From the NCBI RefSeq assembly GCF_014898815.1, contig NW_026515547.1, forward strand, positions 558,001 through 622,000: 64,000 bases of DNA. The letters are read 5' to 3'. The position numbers and the translations under genes were made by a program. The notes beneath the pieces are model-generated. The model was not told where the DNA came from and did not search any database. It saw nothing but the letters and a program-made list of their open reading frames with translations. This stretch comes from Panonychus citri. Its lineage: Eukaryota; Arthropoda; Arachnida; Trombidiformes; Tetranychidae. Positions 22,001-35,900 of this stretch are shown here, piece after piece. The stretch's first letter is position 1. Each line of letters starts with the position of its first letter.

Positions 22001-25000
22001 TAGTGATAATATAATCAATTTAAACTTATACCACAATTAACTTTCACTTTTTTTAATAGTAATAGTTAACTGATCACTAAATTGTCACCATTATCCTATC
22101 ACCAGATTATCATTATCATTATTATCCCATCTTCCTGATGATTAACCAAATATGAAACATTTTCCCGTTTCTAATTATAATCATTTCCTAATATTGACAA
22201 TTAAGTTGATTAGTAATATTATTTTTAGTTATTAAATCGGTTCAATTTCTTGTCAACAATTACAATTCTTGGTCTTTGGGTTAATTGTTGGGTTAGTTGA
22301 TTGCATGATTTAACAATTGTGAACATACTGAACACATTGATTTAATGGTTGACTTGATTGTTCAACTTAAATATATTGTGCTGTTATTAATTATCACTTA
22401 CAATTAACTGCCTCAGGGGAAAATAATAATACAAGTCTCCAAGTTACAATTTAAATTGCAACTTGAATTAAATTGTAAACCTTTTTTTTCACCAACTTTA
22501 ATTGTGTTTCTTGATTGTTGATAATGATGAGAATCTCATATTATATTGTAAATTATATTTACGTCAGTGTATTCATAATATACAATAATTTGTTGATAAC
22601 AATTGAAGGTAAAAACACAAAATTAACTAATCATCAACAGGTAAATTAATTGTTGATTATAATTTTAAATTAGTTTTCTCATCCTTTTGCTTGATTACCT
22701 TGTAAATTGTTTACCTCTTGTTATTATCATTTTGTAATTTACTAATCATATTAATCAACTAATTTTGTAGTTACCAAACTTTGTATACATGATCAGGTAA
22801 TCAAAGATATATAAGCTTTTAAATTGTTGTTGTATCAAGTCAAGGTTATTACACAATTTAAACATTGTTTTAATTATGATTGATTCTGATTTTCAGGTTC
22901 AACAATTAAGTTAATCATTTTGTTATTCATTTTTTTTTTGCTATCTTAATCACCATAATTCATGTGGTATTTATGTTTAATTTAATCGGAATAGAGAAGA
23001 ATTGAAAAAAAAAATCGGTTTACCTTAATTGCTGGTAAATTGTATTGATCTGTTTTAATGACACACAATTAAGCTTACAATTTATTTATTGATTGTTGTG
23101 TAATTAAATTTGATCCATTTCAATGTTAACCTTGACCCAATCAAATTACCCAAACTGTTTAAATTAAACAGAAATCAGAAAAAAAGTTTAATCACTTTGA
23201 TATTGATTAGCAAATATGAGACGATGAAAAAAACAAACTAACAATCAATGAATCTAATTGTCAAACACTAATTGCTAAGTGTACAAACTGATTAGATTCA
23301 TTATTGAGATTTATGATTAGCTGATTGTTGCAATTGTAATCATTGAAATCGAAACGTAAATATATGATTAGATTGAATCATCTTCCTTAAGAAAAACCTT
23401 CTAATTAAAAGTGGAAACAGGAACCAAATTAATATTGTGGTCAAGTTCACTTGAGCATAATTAATACAATTAACTGATTATCTGAAAATAACCTTGATTA
23501 AAATCATGTTTCAACCAAATTATAACCAGTTAACTAATTGCAAGTGAAAGTGAGATGAAAACGAAAGTAAAAAACTTCCAAATAGCCTCAAGGGATAATC
23601 AGTTAACCTCTAAAATTTCAACTTCCTAGGTTAGTTTATCATGAATTTCTGGCTTCCTGAAAACTCAGGTAATCTTTTCATTACCTGTTGTTATTTAACA
23701 TTATGTAAGATGATCAATAAGTTAATTGTTGGAACAACAGAGTCACCAAGGTTAATTGTTTAATCCCAAAAATCGGAATTAATTAATCTCCTTTTTTTTT
23801 CGGGAATCAGAATTCAAGTTCATTTTAATTTCAATTGAAATGTTACATGTAGTTCAATGTTTTTCATGTGAATGTTTCAGATGAATGAGATAATCTTGTG
23901 ATGATTATATTTCATCGTGTTGATCATTAGCCAGTTAATCAGTTTGATTAATTTGGGGGAAAAGTTTTTTCCATAATCAAGTTGATTGAATGGTGAAAAT
24001 TGTGAATTGTTACCTGAAAACCTTGAATCTGTTAATCATTACATGGGTAAGATGTTGATTGTTGTTGTTGATTAATTGTTGATATTTTACCAGAAAAAAA
24101 ACAACAACAAGTTGAACGACCATGATTACCAAATGATAGCCACTGATTGTTTCATTTTCCCAGCTAAATCATCAATTCTGATCATCACGATTACAGGTAT
24201 TTCCATGAACATCATCATTTCAATTTAGAAAATATCAAATGATCAATAATCTTTACAATCACTATTATAATAGAATCACAACTTTTTAATTACAAGTTCC
24301 AAGTTTAATTGTGACCTTGATTCTGATCTACTGACCTTGTTTTAATTTACAATTTTCGTCACTAATTCATACTAATCATATAACTGTATTTATCTATCAC
24401 TTTAATTGTCATCGATTATCATTTTTAATATCATAACAATCAAGGGATTGGGTGTTTTTCAGATTAGCTACTGAATCTTAATAATCTGATAATCTGGGTC
24501 AATACCAAGTGATCAGTTGATGATCAACACTAATCATTGATTAACTTAAATAATCAACTTTCACTTTTTCAGTTGATTGTTTTTGATTTTGCTTTCTGGT
24601 GATGGAGGAAAACTCAACTTATATATTATAACTTTCATGATGATATCCAACAGTTTTCTGGTTGATCAATCATCAGATTGATTCACTCACCAGACTGATT
24701 GTTGTGATTATTATTATTATCTTGCTATTTGATTGGTTAAATTGTTACACCAAACAATTTACCAGAATCATGATGAATCATTTTCATGAATCTTTTCAAT
24801 GTCAAATCAATCAGAACATTTTTTTTTCTTCATCATAATAACCAAAAAGAAGCGAGAAAAATATTGATTATGATTAACTAATTGTTACCAGTTTCTCTTG
24901 ATTCTTCCTCCTTGTAATAACAATATTGATAATGATTTGTTATTATTGTTTATTATGAAAGTGAAAATTAACCAATAATTAACAAATTAAACAATCAAAT

Positions 25001-27283
25001 TAAATTGTGTCCCATTTACATCATACGTTTCAATCAATTCTGATCCTTTTTTGATTGTTGATTTAGACTCTAAATGTGAAAAAAAAGGTCAAGTAATTAG
25101 TGATTAAATTAGGTGTCATTGTTTTAAATACTTACCTTTAAATTGTTGTTGTTGTTAATTAGATTCAAATCTGATTTAATTGATCTATTCACCTTTAAAT
25201 CAATGTCACAATTAGATGATTACAATGTAATTACAATTTTCTGGGTAACAATAATCAATTAACCACAAAAACTGATTAACTTTGGTGAAGTGATTGTTAA
25301 GATTGTCGCAATTAGTATTGTAATACTTAATTAGTTGAATAAATAACCAAATCAATTGGTAAAAACAACAATCAACTTTAATTGTAATCAACTTACTGGG
25401 TGAATATGATTATGTATGAAAGTGTTAATCACTTTGTCAGATTAATTATCCAATTGATTGGTTGTTAATTCATTGTTTCACTTTAAAAATATTATGATTA
25501 ACTTTTGATTTCCTTTGTTTCAAGTAATTAAGACAGGAACACACAATTAGCAATTGAGTTGTTAATTGTTTGCCAACTTGTTAGTTAATTGTCAAGATTT
25601 TTCTGTTAATCCATTATAATAATAATTTTATATTCTTAATTGTTACAATTAGAATTGATTGTGACCTAATTTTACACCTAAGGGATGTAATAGTTGATAA
25701 TCAATATATAGCCGAAGGCTACTAATTATGATTAAGGATTATCTTTGACTATCTTAACAATTAAGCTAATTTCCCGTTTCCTTAGTTAGATTGACTTAAA
25801 TTGTAAACACTAATTAGATTAATGTCATCATCATGCTCATATGAAAATCACTAACAAATTGTGAAATTACAGTTAACTAACTAACGTTTATTAGTTAATT
25901 AAGTTAATAGTGGAAAATTTAATTTCCCAAAAACAACAAGATAATAAGGAAGATTCAACTTGATAATCTAATAATTTGATTCATACAATTAATTAGATCG
26001 TTGATATTACCATGTAATAGATATATAAATACATCTACTTACCTTACAGGGTGAAAAGTGAGATAATTTAAAAGGTCAAGGTCAAAGAATTAAAATTAAT
26101 TGTTAAAAACAAACAGTGATCGAAATGATCATCAAACTTTTCCTTGTAAAAGTTAATCCAATCGATCAGAGAATCACTGAAATTGAAATTGAACAATAAA
26201 CGGATATTAATCCAAGTTAATCTATTTTGATGATTAGTAGAAACTGAGATGATTTAACTAACTAATAATTTTCTCTATTGATTATTGATTATTATTATTC
26301 AACAGAATGAAATGTGATTGGGAAAAGGCTGCTAATTATGCTCGATTATTGAAAGATGATTGTAAATGGTCTCCCGCCATGTTTACTTACCTGTACGCGG
26401 TGTTTACCTTCATGGTGATGGAGGAAAACGATCGACCTGATTTGGAACAAGACATTTCCAAAGCTTTCTTAAGAATACCTCAATTGAAAAGACGATTCGG
26501 TGGAAAACGAGCTTTCCATGAGAAGATCGTCATTGAAAGATCACGAAAATATCACGATAAAGTTAAACAAATGCTTTTACCTCCTTTCGTAAGTATTGAA
26601 CGACCGAAAAAAAAAAATTCTCATTCACGAGTTAATCTAATCCAAATCTCATCTTAATCTTTATCCCAAAAATCACAACAACAACTCTAGGAATTATTAT
26701 ATATTTGGAATATATTTAACATGATGGCAAGTAATCACACTCTAATCCAAGTTTATTTAGATAAAATCGATGCCAAGTTAACTGTTCACAAAAAGGATAA
26801 AGGTAATCAAGATTAGGATTAACACTTTAATCCAGAAATAAAAAAAAACTTTTTCCTTCATCTACTAACCTTACAAATGTCCATTTACTATTAGATGACC
26901 ATAATAGTTCACTTGATGCTTATTGTTACCTCAAGTTTATGAAAGGTGTTTGCTATCGGCACCTTAATCAGTTGGTTAAATCGATTGATTGTTTCACTGA
27001 AGTTCTTAATTGGTGAGTAATTGCCAAAGAGAAAACAATAATCTCAATGTTGGATTAATCATCTAATCTTTGTTGTTGTCTTGTTAATCTTTTCAGTAAG
27101 AAACGGATCGACGAGGAGACCCACCTATTACCTCAATGTGCATTCGAGCTTGGATTAATCCACCGATCAATGGGACAAAATGTTGAGGCCAAAAAGTGGC
27201 TCAAAAAATCACGGGATGATTACAGCGGCTATTTAACTGAGACTATGATCCATTATCGTGTACAATGTGCACTGTATCGTTAA
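18953..27283 (+). CDS. Tetratricopeptide repeat protein 39 family (TTC39)
   Basis: Seven exons join in frame: 18953-19003, 20253-20353, 20465-21391, 26306-26588, 26691-26802, 26895-27012 and 27097-27283, giving 592 residues. The fourth intron-exon gap is 4.9 kb. Family landmarks are MIHALGVAAVRFFEA, EECHAELCYAKSYLLWG, ALKIRASHQSYKECL, a FESGTRLGIGAFDLVISFFPTKMAKLLEFVGF block, FWRQLNFACYWEIIWCYA, CKWSPAMFTYLYAV, a PQLKRRFGGKR block, and the C-terminal TPR part RSMGQNVEAKKWLKKS...MIHYRVQCAL. TTC39 proteins (yeast relative Iml2) are linked to lipid homeostasis, but the biochemical role is not established. Exon 1 encodes MVNQTQIETITSIPEVE and is a near copy of the first exon of the KLF gene at 40064-40114. 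Exon 2 is Ser/Thr-rich linker. AATAAA at 27582-27587 is a plausible polyadenylation signal. Confidence 0.93.
19035..20252. other. First intron of the TTC39-family gene
   Basis: About 1.2 kb of AT-rich intron with a (TAA)n-like run near 19165-19186. No exon is recognised. Confidence 0.6.
21392..26305. other. 4.9-kb intron of the TTC39-family gene
   Basis: Donor GTAAGT, acceptor CAACAG. The sequence is uniformly AT-rich and has no long open frame on either strand. A small hairpin-like AGCCGAAGGCT lies near 25710. Nothing else is recognised. It is by far the longest intron of this gene and could carry enhancers. Confidence 0.6.
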
Positions 27284-27878
27284 AACAATGAAACAATTAA
27301 CGAGTAATTAACAGCAGCAAAAGAAAGTCAATTCCAATTAATCACCGATTGATTTTTGTTTTCTGGTACAATTGTTTTCTAAAAAATTAGTTTAAAAAAA
27401 AAGATACAGTTAATTACTATTGATTGATTAGTATTTTCCTAATTGTAAACAATTGAAAATCTTACGTGTAATTATATAATTACTTAATTAACATTTTCTA
27501 TTTAGTATCAATTTCGTATTATTTTAACAAAAAAAAATCTAATTCTTTTCTAATTAAAATCGTAATGATTAACCAAATTGTAATAAACAAAAAGTTGATG
27601 GTTCCAAATTACCATGAGATTAATTAATAAAAACAATTTTAATCTTCATTTGTTTACTCACTTGAAATGTTACTTTAATCCGGATAATCACATCATGGAT
27701 TAATACAACCTATTGTTTGGTAATTGTTGATTGTTTGGGTTTTTTTTTCATTTGAGGATTCGAAACTTTTGTCAACTTAATTAGCAAAGATATCGATAGT
27801 TAATTTAACAATCAATTCGAGGGAGATTTTTTTTTGTTTACCTTCTCATTTGCTTGTAAATAATTAAATCTATTGATC
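27284..27878. other. Intergenic region between TTC39-family gene and P4-ATPase
   Basis: TTC39-family 3'UTR followed by the upstream region of the P4-ATPase, same strand. No other gene signal is seen. Confidence 0.5.
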
Positions 27879-30800
27879 ATGTTTCGAGGTAAAAAAAGTC
27901 ACCATCGAACCAACCGAACGATACCAATCAATTGGAGGAACGTTGTTTGCCATTCAGATCAAATTAGCGCCGGTGCCAATCATCGGAATAAAATATCCAC
28001 TCGAAAATACACTTGGTTCAGTTTTATACCTCGAAATTTATTTGAACAGTTCCACCGATTGGCCAACTTTTATTTTCTCATATTATCAATTTTCCAAATA
28101 ATATTTCGTGGTCCCTTTAATCCGATGACCTCCATCATCCCATTAATGATTGTTATCGGTACAACGGCGATAAAACAAGCCTATGAAGATTTACTTCGGC
28201 AAAAAAGTGACCTATTAATTAACCTGAAAAAGATTTCGGTCCTAGTGGGTCAACAATTTAAACGTATTCGATCTGAGAATATAATTACCGGTGATATTGT
28301 TAAATTAAAGTCTCACCATGAGATTCCCTGTGATTGTGTTTTCATCTCGTTCAATAATGAGGCCATTAAAGCGGGTATAATAACGGCAAATTTAGATGGT
28401 GAGACCAATGTTAAAATGAAAGATTCAATTGCTTTACCTGTTAAATTGCTCGGTGATAAAGATCCATTAAAAGAGACAACAATTGATTTTCCACCTGAAA
28501 CAATTAAAGGTTCAATACAAGTTGAAGAGCCACATTCAGATTTATATGATTTTGTTGGTGTACTGACCATGGGTCAATTGTGTATCTCACTTGGTCCAAA
28601 TAATTTACTTCTAAGAGGGTCACGTCTTGTTACACCTGATTACGTTTACGGTATAGCGGTTTACGTTGGTATCGAGACAAAAATGGCCTTAAACAGTAAA
28701 ATTAAGGCCAATAAGTTTACCTCAGTTGAAAGGAAAGTTAATGTTTACCTGGTTGGCTATTTTATCGTACTCTTTGCATTGACCACTCTCTCGTATATAT
28801 TATCAAAGTCTCACCGGTTCATCTTAAATTCACATGAAGATTATTGGTATTTAGGTGATTATCTGACCTCTGAAAATTTCACGATCTCCAAGGACGAGGT
28901 TGGTGAATATTTCTCCTTCTTTATCCTTTACTCGTTCCTTATTCCGATAAGTTTATATGTTTCACTTTCAATGGTTAAACTGATTGGAACCTATTCATTG
29001 ATTCATGATCGTAATCTCATTAATCCGATAACCTTTGACCGTCCAATCATGAATACATCAGATTTAAATGAGGAACTTGGTCAGATTGAATATCTTTTCA
29101 GTGATAAAACGGGAACATTAACTCAGAATGTGATGAAATTTAGATGTGCCTCAATTGACGGGGAATTGTTTCAATTGGCATCGGAAGATTCAGATACATC
29201 GGTCAATTTACCTTTAACGTTAACTTCCGTTGTAAAGGAAAAGGTTAAAGACTTTTTCATCGCCCTGTGTATATGTAATTCAGTTAAAGTTAAACGACCT
29301 CAACAATTAACAAATCAAAGTAATAGGAATAAAGATAAATCATCATCAACAGGTAGACCAACGGGTAAACTGTCCAGTGAATCAATCTCAACGTTTTGTA
29401 ATTCATCTTTATCATGGGAAGGTGATTCACCTGATGAAACGGCTTTGGTTGAGGCTGCATCACGATATGATGTAATTCTGGATAATTCTGATGAAAATTA
29501 TTGCGATATTATTATTCACAATAAGAAGAAAAAATTTAAAAAATTAAATATTTTCCATTTTGATTCGGATCGAAAGCGAATGTCAGTCATGGTTAAATCG
29601 GCTGAAGGTTCGTTAACAAGTTTTACAATTAAAAGTCAAAGAAGACAATTAACTAAACTGTGATGGAAGAGTGAAAATCAATTAGCTAAAATAACAAGAC
29701 GATAGTTAGTTGGTTGTATTGGTCAACTAATCGTTATTCAATCAGCTGAGACAATCGATTGTTACTCAATCTAATTAGTGTTTTCATCGATTTGTCAACA
29801 ATCAATTTGATCACAACGTTTACATTTAGAATTGTTGTTAGCTTGTTTATCTCTTTTCTTTGGTTTTTTAATCCAGTTTTTTGGATTAAACGATTGATAC
29901 TTTTCTTGGGATTAATGGAGAATTGGTTTTCTTTTGTGTTTTTCTTCAGGTAAAATCATTTGGATTTGCAAAGGAGCCGAAACGGTGATGAGGCCATTGA
30001 CCACTAAAGGGAAAGTAACACTCACTTATCAACACATTGAACAATTTGCTAGAAAAGGTATGAGAACGTTAATTGTTGCTTGGAAATCTCTATCTGAAGA
30101 GGAGTACAAAAAGTTCAGTGACGAATTGCGATTGGCCTCATTAAGTTTAGTCCAACGGAAAGAAAAGGTAATCAAATTGATTAAGGGGTAGAAATCAACC
30201 ATTGGAAGCATCTTAATTGTTACAATTAGTTTATCTTGATTTACAGATGGAAAATGTTATGAATAAACATGAGACTAATTTCAGTATACTTGGAGCTACC
30301 GGTGTTGAGGATAAGCTACAAGAAGGAGTTGAAGACACGATTTCGGCTTTAAGATTAGCTGGAATTAAGGTGAGATTATCTAATCATTTTCTGACTGTTT
30401 CTTTGGTTTTCTTATTTGATAACAATTAACTTTTACATTTGACGTTTCTTTTGTATCAGATTTGGATTCTAACGGGTGATAAAACAGAGACTGCTGTTGA
30501 TGTTGCTAATTCAGTTTCACTTTTAGATTCATCTTTGATACGATTTAGTTTAACTGATCACGTTGAGGCGACTTCATGTTCAAAAGCAATTGATAATTAT
30601 CTTAATCAAATTGAACAAATTACCAATGGTAAAGAGATTACCCCTGATTCCAAGCAATTTGCCGTTATCATCGATGGTAAAACCTTATTTATTGCGATGA
30701 AAAATCATAAATTACCGTTCCAATCTCTTTGTCTCAAATGTTCAGCCGTCATTTGTGCTCGAATGTCACCAATTCAAAAAGCTGAAGTAATTAACCAATC

Positions 30801-32997
30801 AACTATTTTAGAATTTAATTCTAATTCGATAAATGTTTTATTGATTAACAGGTTGTTCGAATGATCAAAAACAGTGATACCCGACCAGTGACCGCAGCAA
30901 TTGGTGACGGAGCAAATGATGTCAGTATGATACAAGAAGCCGATATCGGCTTTGGACTGATCGGTAAAGAGGGTAGACAAGCGGCTAATAGTAGCGATTT
31001 AGCATTTGCACAATTTAGTTTTCTTAAAAGGATCATCTTAATCCATGGACATTATTACTACGTTCGCATTAGCAATTTAATCCAATACTTTTTCTACAAA
31101 GTAATTAACCTTTTCCAACAATTAAATCCAACACAATTAACGAATCGATGATCTTTTCATTGACAGAATTCAACCTTGGTGGCTCCATTATTTTTATACT
31201 CATTTGATTGTATCTATTCAGCTCAGGTTAGTTATCTTGAAAAATTTCAATTTTCTTCCCACAACAATTAACTAATTGTCATCATTTCATAGTCAATTTT
31301 TCACGGAGTTTTATTGATGTTTTATAATTTACTATTAACGGCATTCCCTGTGGCGATTTATGCTCTTTCCGAGAAAAATATTCCAGAATCCTTGTTGGAA
31401 AAAGAGCCTCGATTTTACTGGTAAGAAAATCAACTAATCAACTTGTTAATCTAATTCCAATTAACTCAAATTTACAATTAAATCCAAAGGGTTAATCATC
31501 TTAATTTCAACATGAACTTTAAACGATATTTAATTTGGTTCCTTTCTGGTATAATTAATGGATCAATATGTTTACTTTCATTCAAATATATTTACTTTCA
31601 AAATGAAGATGAAATCAATTCTCGGGTAAATTGTCACAATTAACAATCATTTTCTTAATAATCTTCTCAATGATCACTAATTAACCTTTTAATTAGACTG
31701 GTGGATTAATTTATTTCGGTAACATGGCTTCTATTACAATGGTTACCTTTGTAAACCTTAAGGTGAATTAAATTTAAACCGATTAACTTAATTGTTAACA
31801 CCCAATGTTAACTACTAACCTTTAGCCTTTTAGTTAATCTTAATTATTATCTTAACAATTAAGTACAATTTAAATCAATGTGATGATGATGATGATTGCT
31901 AATTACGTCAATCATTTGATATTAATTTTCACTGTTCCATTAGTTTAATTTGCCAATTTATATTTATTGATAATCGATTTGACAATTTAAATTGATTGTT
32001 TTGTTTCAAATTACTTTTAACAAATCTAACCTTAATTCAATCATTAATCTAATTTGCTTCTTAAATAGTCAATCAATTAACTAATTGTAATAGAAAAACA
32101 AAATCTGAAAGACTTACAATCTTAATTTGCTCTTGACCTGATTTACTTAGTTTCTTAATTGTCACAATTTCATTTAATTTCATTTTTTGAGCTAAAATTA
32201 ATTCAATGATTCAATTTATCCCCTTTCCCTTGATTAACAATTAACAAATAACCTTCACTTAATTAAGTAAACCATTAGGACTCTTTGTCAACTCAAAAAA
32301 TTGTCAAAATCTATCATCTAATTGTTGTCCCAAACCAACAATTAGCGTCTCAATTGTTTCTTAATTGTGCCCATGCTTTTTTGTTTTTGATGAAAATATT
32401 TTCAAATGATTTATTAATTGTTAGTTAACTAATTTAATTCTCTAATAACAGTTACTATTAATGACTCGTAATTATGGATTAACTTTACCTCTTTCTGTGA
32501 TATTATCTATTATTCTGGTTCATGGTTTTTATTACAGCACTTCATCATGGTAAGTTTTAATTGTTACTTAATCAATGTTACAATTAGAGATAATTAATAT
32601 TCGTTTATCGGAAATTGATTAATAATCAATTTTGTTGAAAGAAAGTTTCTCACTAATCAATGTGATAATTAAGACGAAACTAAAAAGTTAATTTCAAGGT
32701 AACGGAACTGGAGATGGTTAAATTGTCTCAACTAATTATCGGTTTCATTTTCTATTTCGATTATTATTAAGTTAATTTGTCTTTTCTATTGTTAATTGTT
32801 TCCCATTTAGGTTTGCCATTCTTGACGATTTACTGTTCGGCTCTTATGTTCAAATGATCTTCGAGCCTTGTTTTTGGCTCATGTCGATACTCACATTGGC
32901 TGTTTGCTTAATTCTCGATATTTGTCATCGACTTTACGCCGATTCTAAATCATCTAGATATAAAAGTCTCTTAAAGGACAATCAACTTTACAATTAA
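27879..32997 (+). CDS. P4-ATPase phospholipid flippase, ATP11 type
   Basis: Eleven exons join in frame to 1106 residues: 27879-29607, 29950-30167, 30247-30369, 30460-30786, 30852-31100, 31167-31226, 31293-31420, 31490-31625, 31697-31762, 32452-32549 and 32811-32997. The ATG at 27879 gives MFRGKK; an upstream in-frame TTG is not used. Landmarks are the KYTWFSFIPRNLFEQFHRLANFYFL entry of class 6 P4-ATPases, actuator DGET (173-176), PISL in membrane span 4 (356-359), TSDLNEELGQIEYLFSDKTGTLTQN with phospho-acceptor Asp409, a WICKGAE nucleotide-binding loop, LTGDKTETA, and GDGANDVSMI. The protein moves aminophospholipids from the outer to the cytosolic leaflet, normally with a CDC50 subunit. Oddities: the Glu that normally follows PISLYVSL is Ser364, and the first intron needs a weak GTTCGT donor. 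Confidence 0.93.
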
Positions 32998-35900
32998 AGG
33001 AAAATGAACTTGAACAAATTTTAATTCTCACTTTCTGTTGATTGTTAGATCCGTTCAATCATCGTTGTAACGATCAGTTAATTATAAGAAAATCTCATGA
33101 GAAATTAATGTCAAGGTTTAAATGGATTTGTTTTATTTTACTTTTTCCTTTATTGTGATTTAATAACAAGATAATCTTACAATTGTAATTAATTTTGATC
33201 AGATATTGAAACAAACAAAGGTTAACAACTCTTACAATATTGATTTGATTGTTTGGACGTTGATAGTTGGCTAATTGGATAATTAAAGGTTTAGAATTCA
33301 AGTTGATTTAATTTGAATCAGAATCTCAATTCTGTGTTATAAATTGTCTTATTCAATTTCACTTTGATCGCTGGGTGAAAGTTCATAATATAAGGACGAT
33401 TTTTTATTCTCGACATGTGATTTATGACCTTTTTGATTGGGTCAAAAGTCTTGACCAATGGACAATTTTTTACAATCCAATTTTAATCTTAATCTAATCA
33501 TCAGATTGTATATTGTTTAGGTTCATTATCAAGGTTGATTAACTGGTCAGTTTTACAAATACAATTTTTTGTACTTTACTTTGAAGTTAATTTACTTAAT
33601 TGACTGAGGAAACAAACAATTAAGGGTCACTGAATTTAGTCAGGAAACAAAGGTGAAGAAACAGTAAATCACTAAGTACATGAGGATAATTAGAATCTCA
33701 CCTGAGTAAATGGAATTGATTAAGACCAATAAACTTTTTCATTTCTCTTTAATAAAGATTATCTAAATTGCGGTAATCTAATTGTTCAGGTTGTTACACT
33801 TTCCATATCGTTCCAATTTCTCAAAGTTCAACATGAGAAAAGTCTAAATAATTTACTATCAATCAAAGAGAAGTACCAATTATTATTATTGTTATCATCC
33901 AAGAACAAAATTTAAGTTCATTGATCAGTTAATTGTAAATTTTCTAGAAATTAAAATCTTCCAAAAGTGTCTGATTATCAACTTCCAGCGGATCAATATG
34001 ATTATTTATCATTTCCCTTGGAAAGTTAATCGCTTTAAACTCCATTAAATTATTGTCTCATTGTTACTCTTAAATGATTGATTGATCACTTTCAAAGGGA
34101 TTCTACAAATAGATGATTAAACTTTTCGTAATTTAAATTGTGATCAAAGTTTGAACATCGACGAGAAGTGGATGACATCTAGTGGGCAAGAATTAAACTA
34201 GTTGGATTTTCAGTCGATTCGAGAACAAAAAACGCGCGTTTTTCAAATCCAAAAATCGAAATGAAGTAAAAAAAGACCAACGCTTATCATCAGCAGAATA
34301 ATTAACAATCTTGTTGCCCAACAAAACGGGAAAGAAATTAAATTTCTGTTTCTCAAATAACTGATCATAATCGGGAAATTTAATACAAAATTAATAAGTA
34401 ATTGAAACTAATCCAATAACCAATTAGATGCTCATTTAACCAGTCAGATTAAATTACAATCAGTTAAGTGAGACGAACGACAAAAACGACAATTAATTGA
34501 TTATGATGGTTGAATTTAAATGAGTTGAAAAATTTTGTTACTTTCAAATTAAACGAAACGATTATCATGATTAACTATTGATTTTTGTTATTGACCAATT
34601 TAAAAAAAAAACTTTGCTAACAATTAAAAATAGTCAAACTGTAAACAAAATGACAATTAACTCAGTTGAACAATTAACTGAAATCTACTATTCTAATCAA
34701 TTCAAACATTGAAATTAATAATAATCAAGATCAAACTGATTCTCAAGGATTTTTTCATCTCTCTCATTTGATTAACGATATAATTAAAAAAAAAGTTTTT
34801 CCAATTAAATTAAAATATCATTTTCTTTATTTACAATTAATGATAATAATCATCTACCTGCTCATTTATACTGATTATTTATTATTATTATTTAAATTGT
34901 TATTAATCATTGAAACTAATCTTTTGTTAATTGTTGACCTAATGAGAAACAAAAAGTTTAACTATTTACAAGAATTGACCTTCAATGGACTTGATCCCAT
35001 TAATAAAAAATCGTTTACTATGAATACCTTTGCTTTGTTATCCAATATATGATCATTAATTTAGTCAATCAATAGTTAATTGCAACAATCAGCAAACAAT
35101 ATAATCAAAAATCAAATTGTTCATCATCAACATCATCCTTATCATGATTTCAATATAAGTTTTAATAACAAACTTCAATGAAACAAATTGAAAGGAAAAA
35201 AAAATTCAAATTTTTTCCATTCATTGGTAAATTGTGATAATCAATATGTTGATGATTGAACAATATCATTATTATTATTATATTGTTACCACTGATTATA
35301 TAATTTTTCATGATCAATAATCTGATCATTTGGTCAAATGATTAATGTCTAATTTAAGGTCTAATAGTAACAATTAGGTCAATAACAATGATTATCAACT
35401 GTCAGCATTTGAATATTAGATTATGTTATTAAATATGAGATGGAAAAGTTTTTTTTTTCTTCTTCTCTTTCAAATGATTTAACAATTAATCATGATTTAG
35501 CTTTTTGTATGTGAGACAATTAAATAATTGATCAGATTGATTTAGATTGTCAAATGTTGTGTTCAATGATAATGGTAATAGATTGTTGTTGTTGTATACA
35601 ATTAAATGGTAAGATAGTTAATTGTAATTATTGACAGGAAATTTTGACCAAATTTATTTCATTTTCTGTTTCAATGATTAACAACTTTCATTCTGATGAT
35701 GATGATGATCAGTTAAATTGTCAACAATCAACAACAACAAGAAGAAAAAGTAAATTAATGACAATTTTTGAGTATATTTTAATTGTTATACTTCATTTGA
35801 TTGATTGTCATTGGATGTTAATTGAGGTAAAATTAAATTGTTTTAAAAAGTTAAGCAACTAACGATAATTATCAACGAACAAACAAAAAAATTAATCACG

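Noticed and set aside
34768..35052. 94-codon open frame (+)
   Set aside because: Leu/Ile/Tyr-rich translation of AT-rich spacer, with no domain, splice or homology support.
35644..35862. 72-codon open frame (+)
   Set aside because: It starts at TTG, the Asp run comes from a GAT repeat, and there is no supporting feature.
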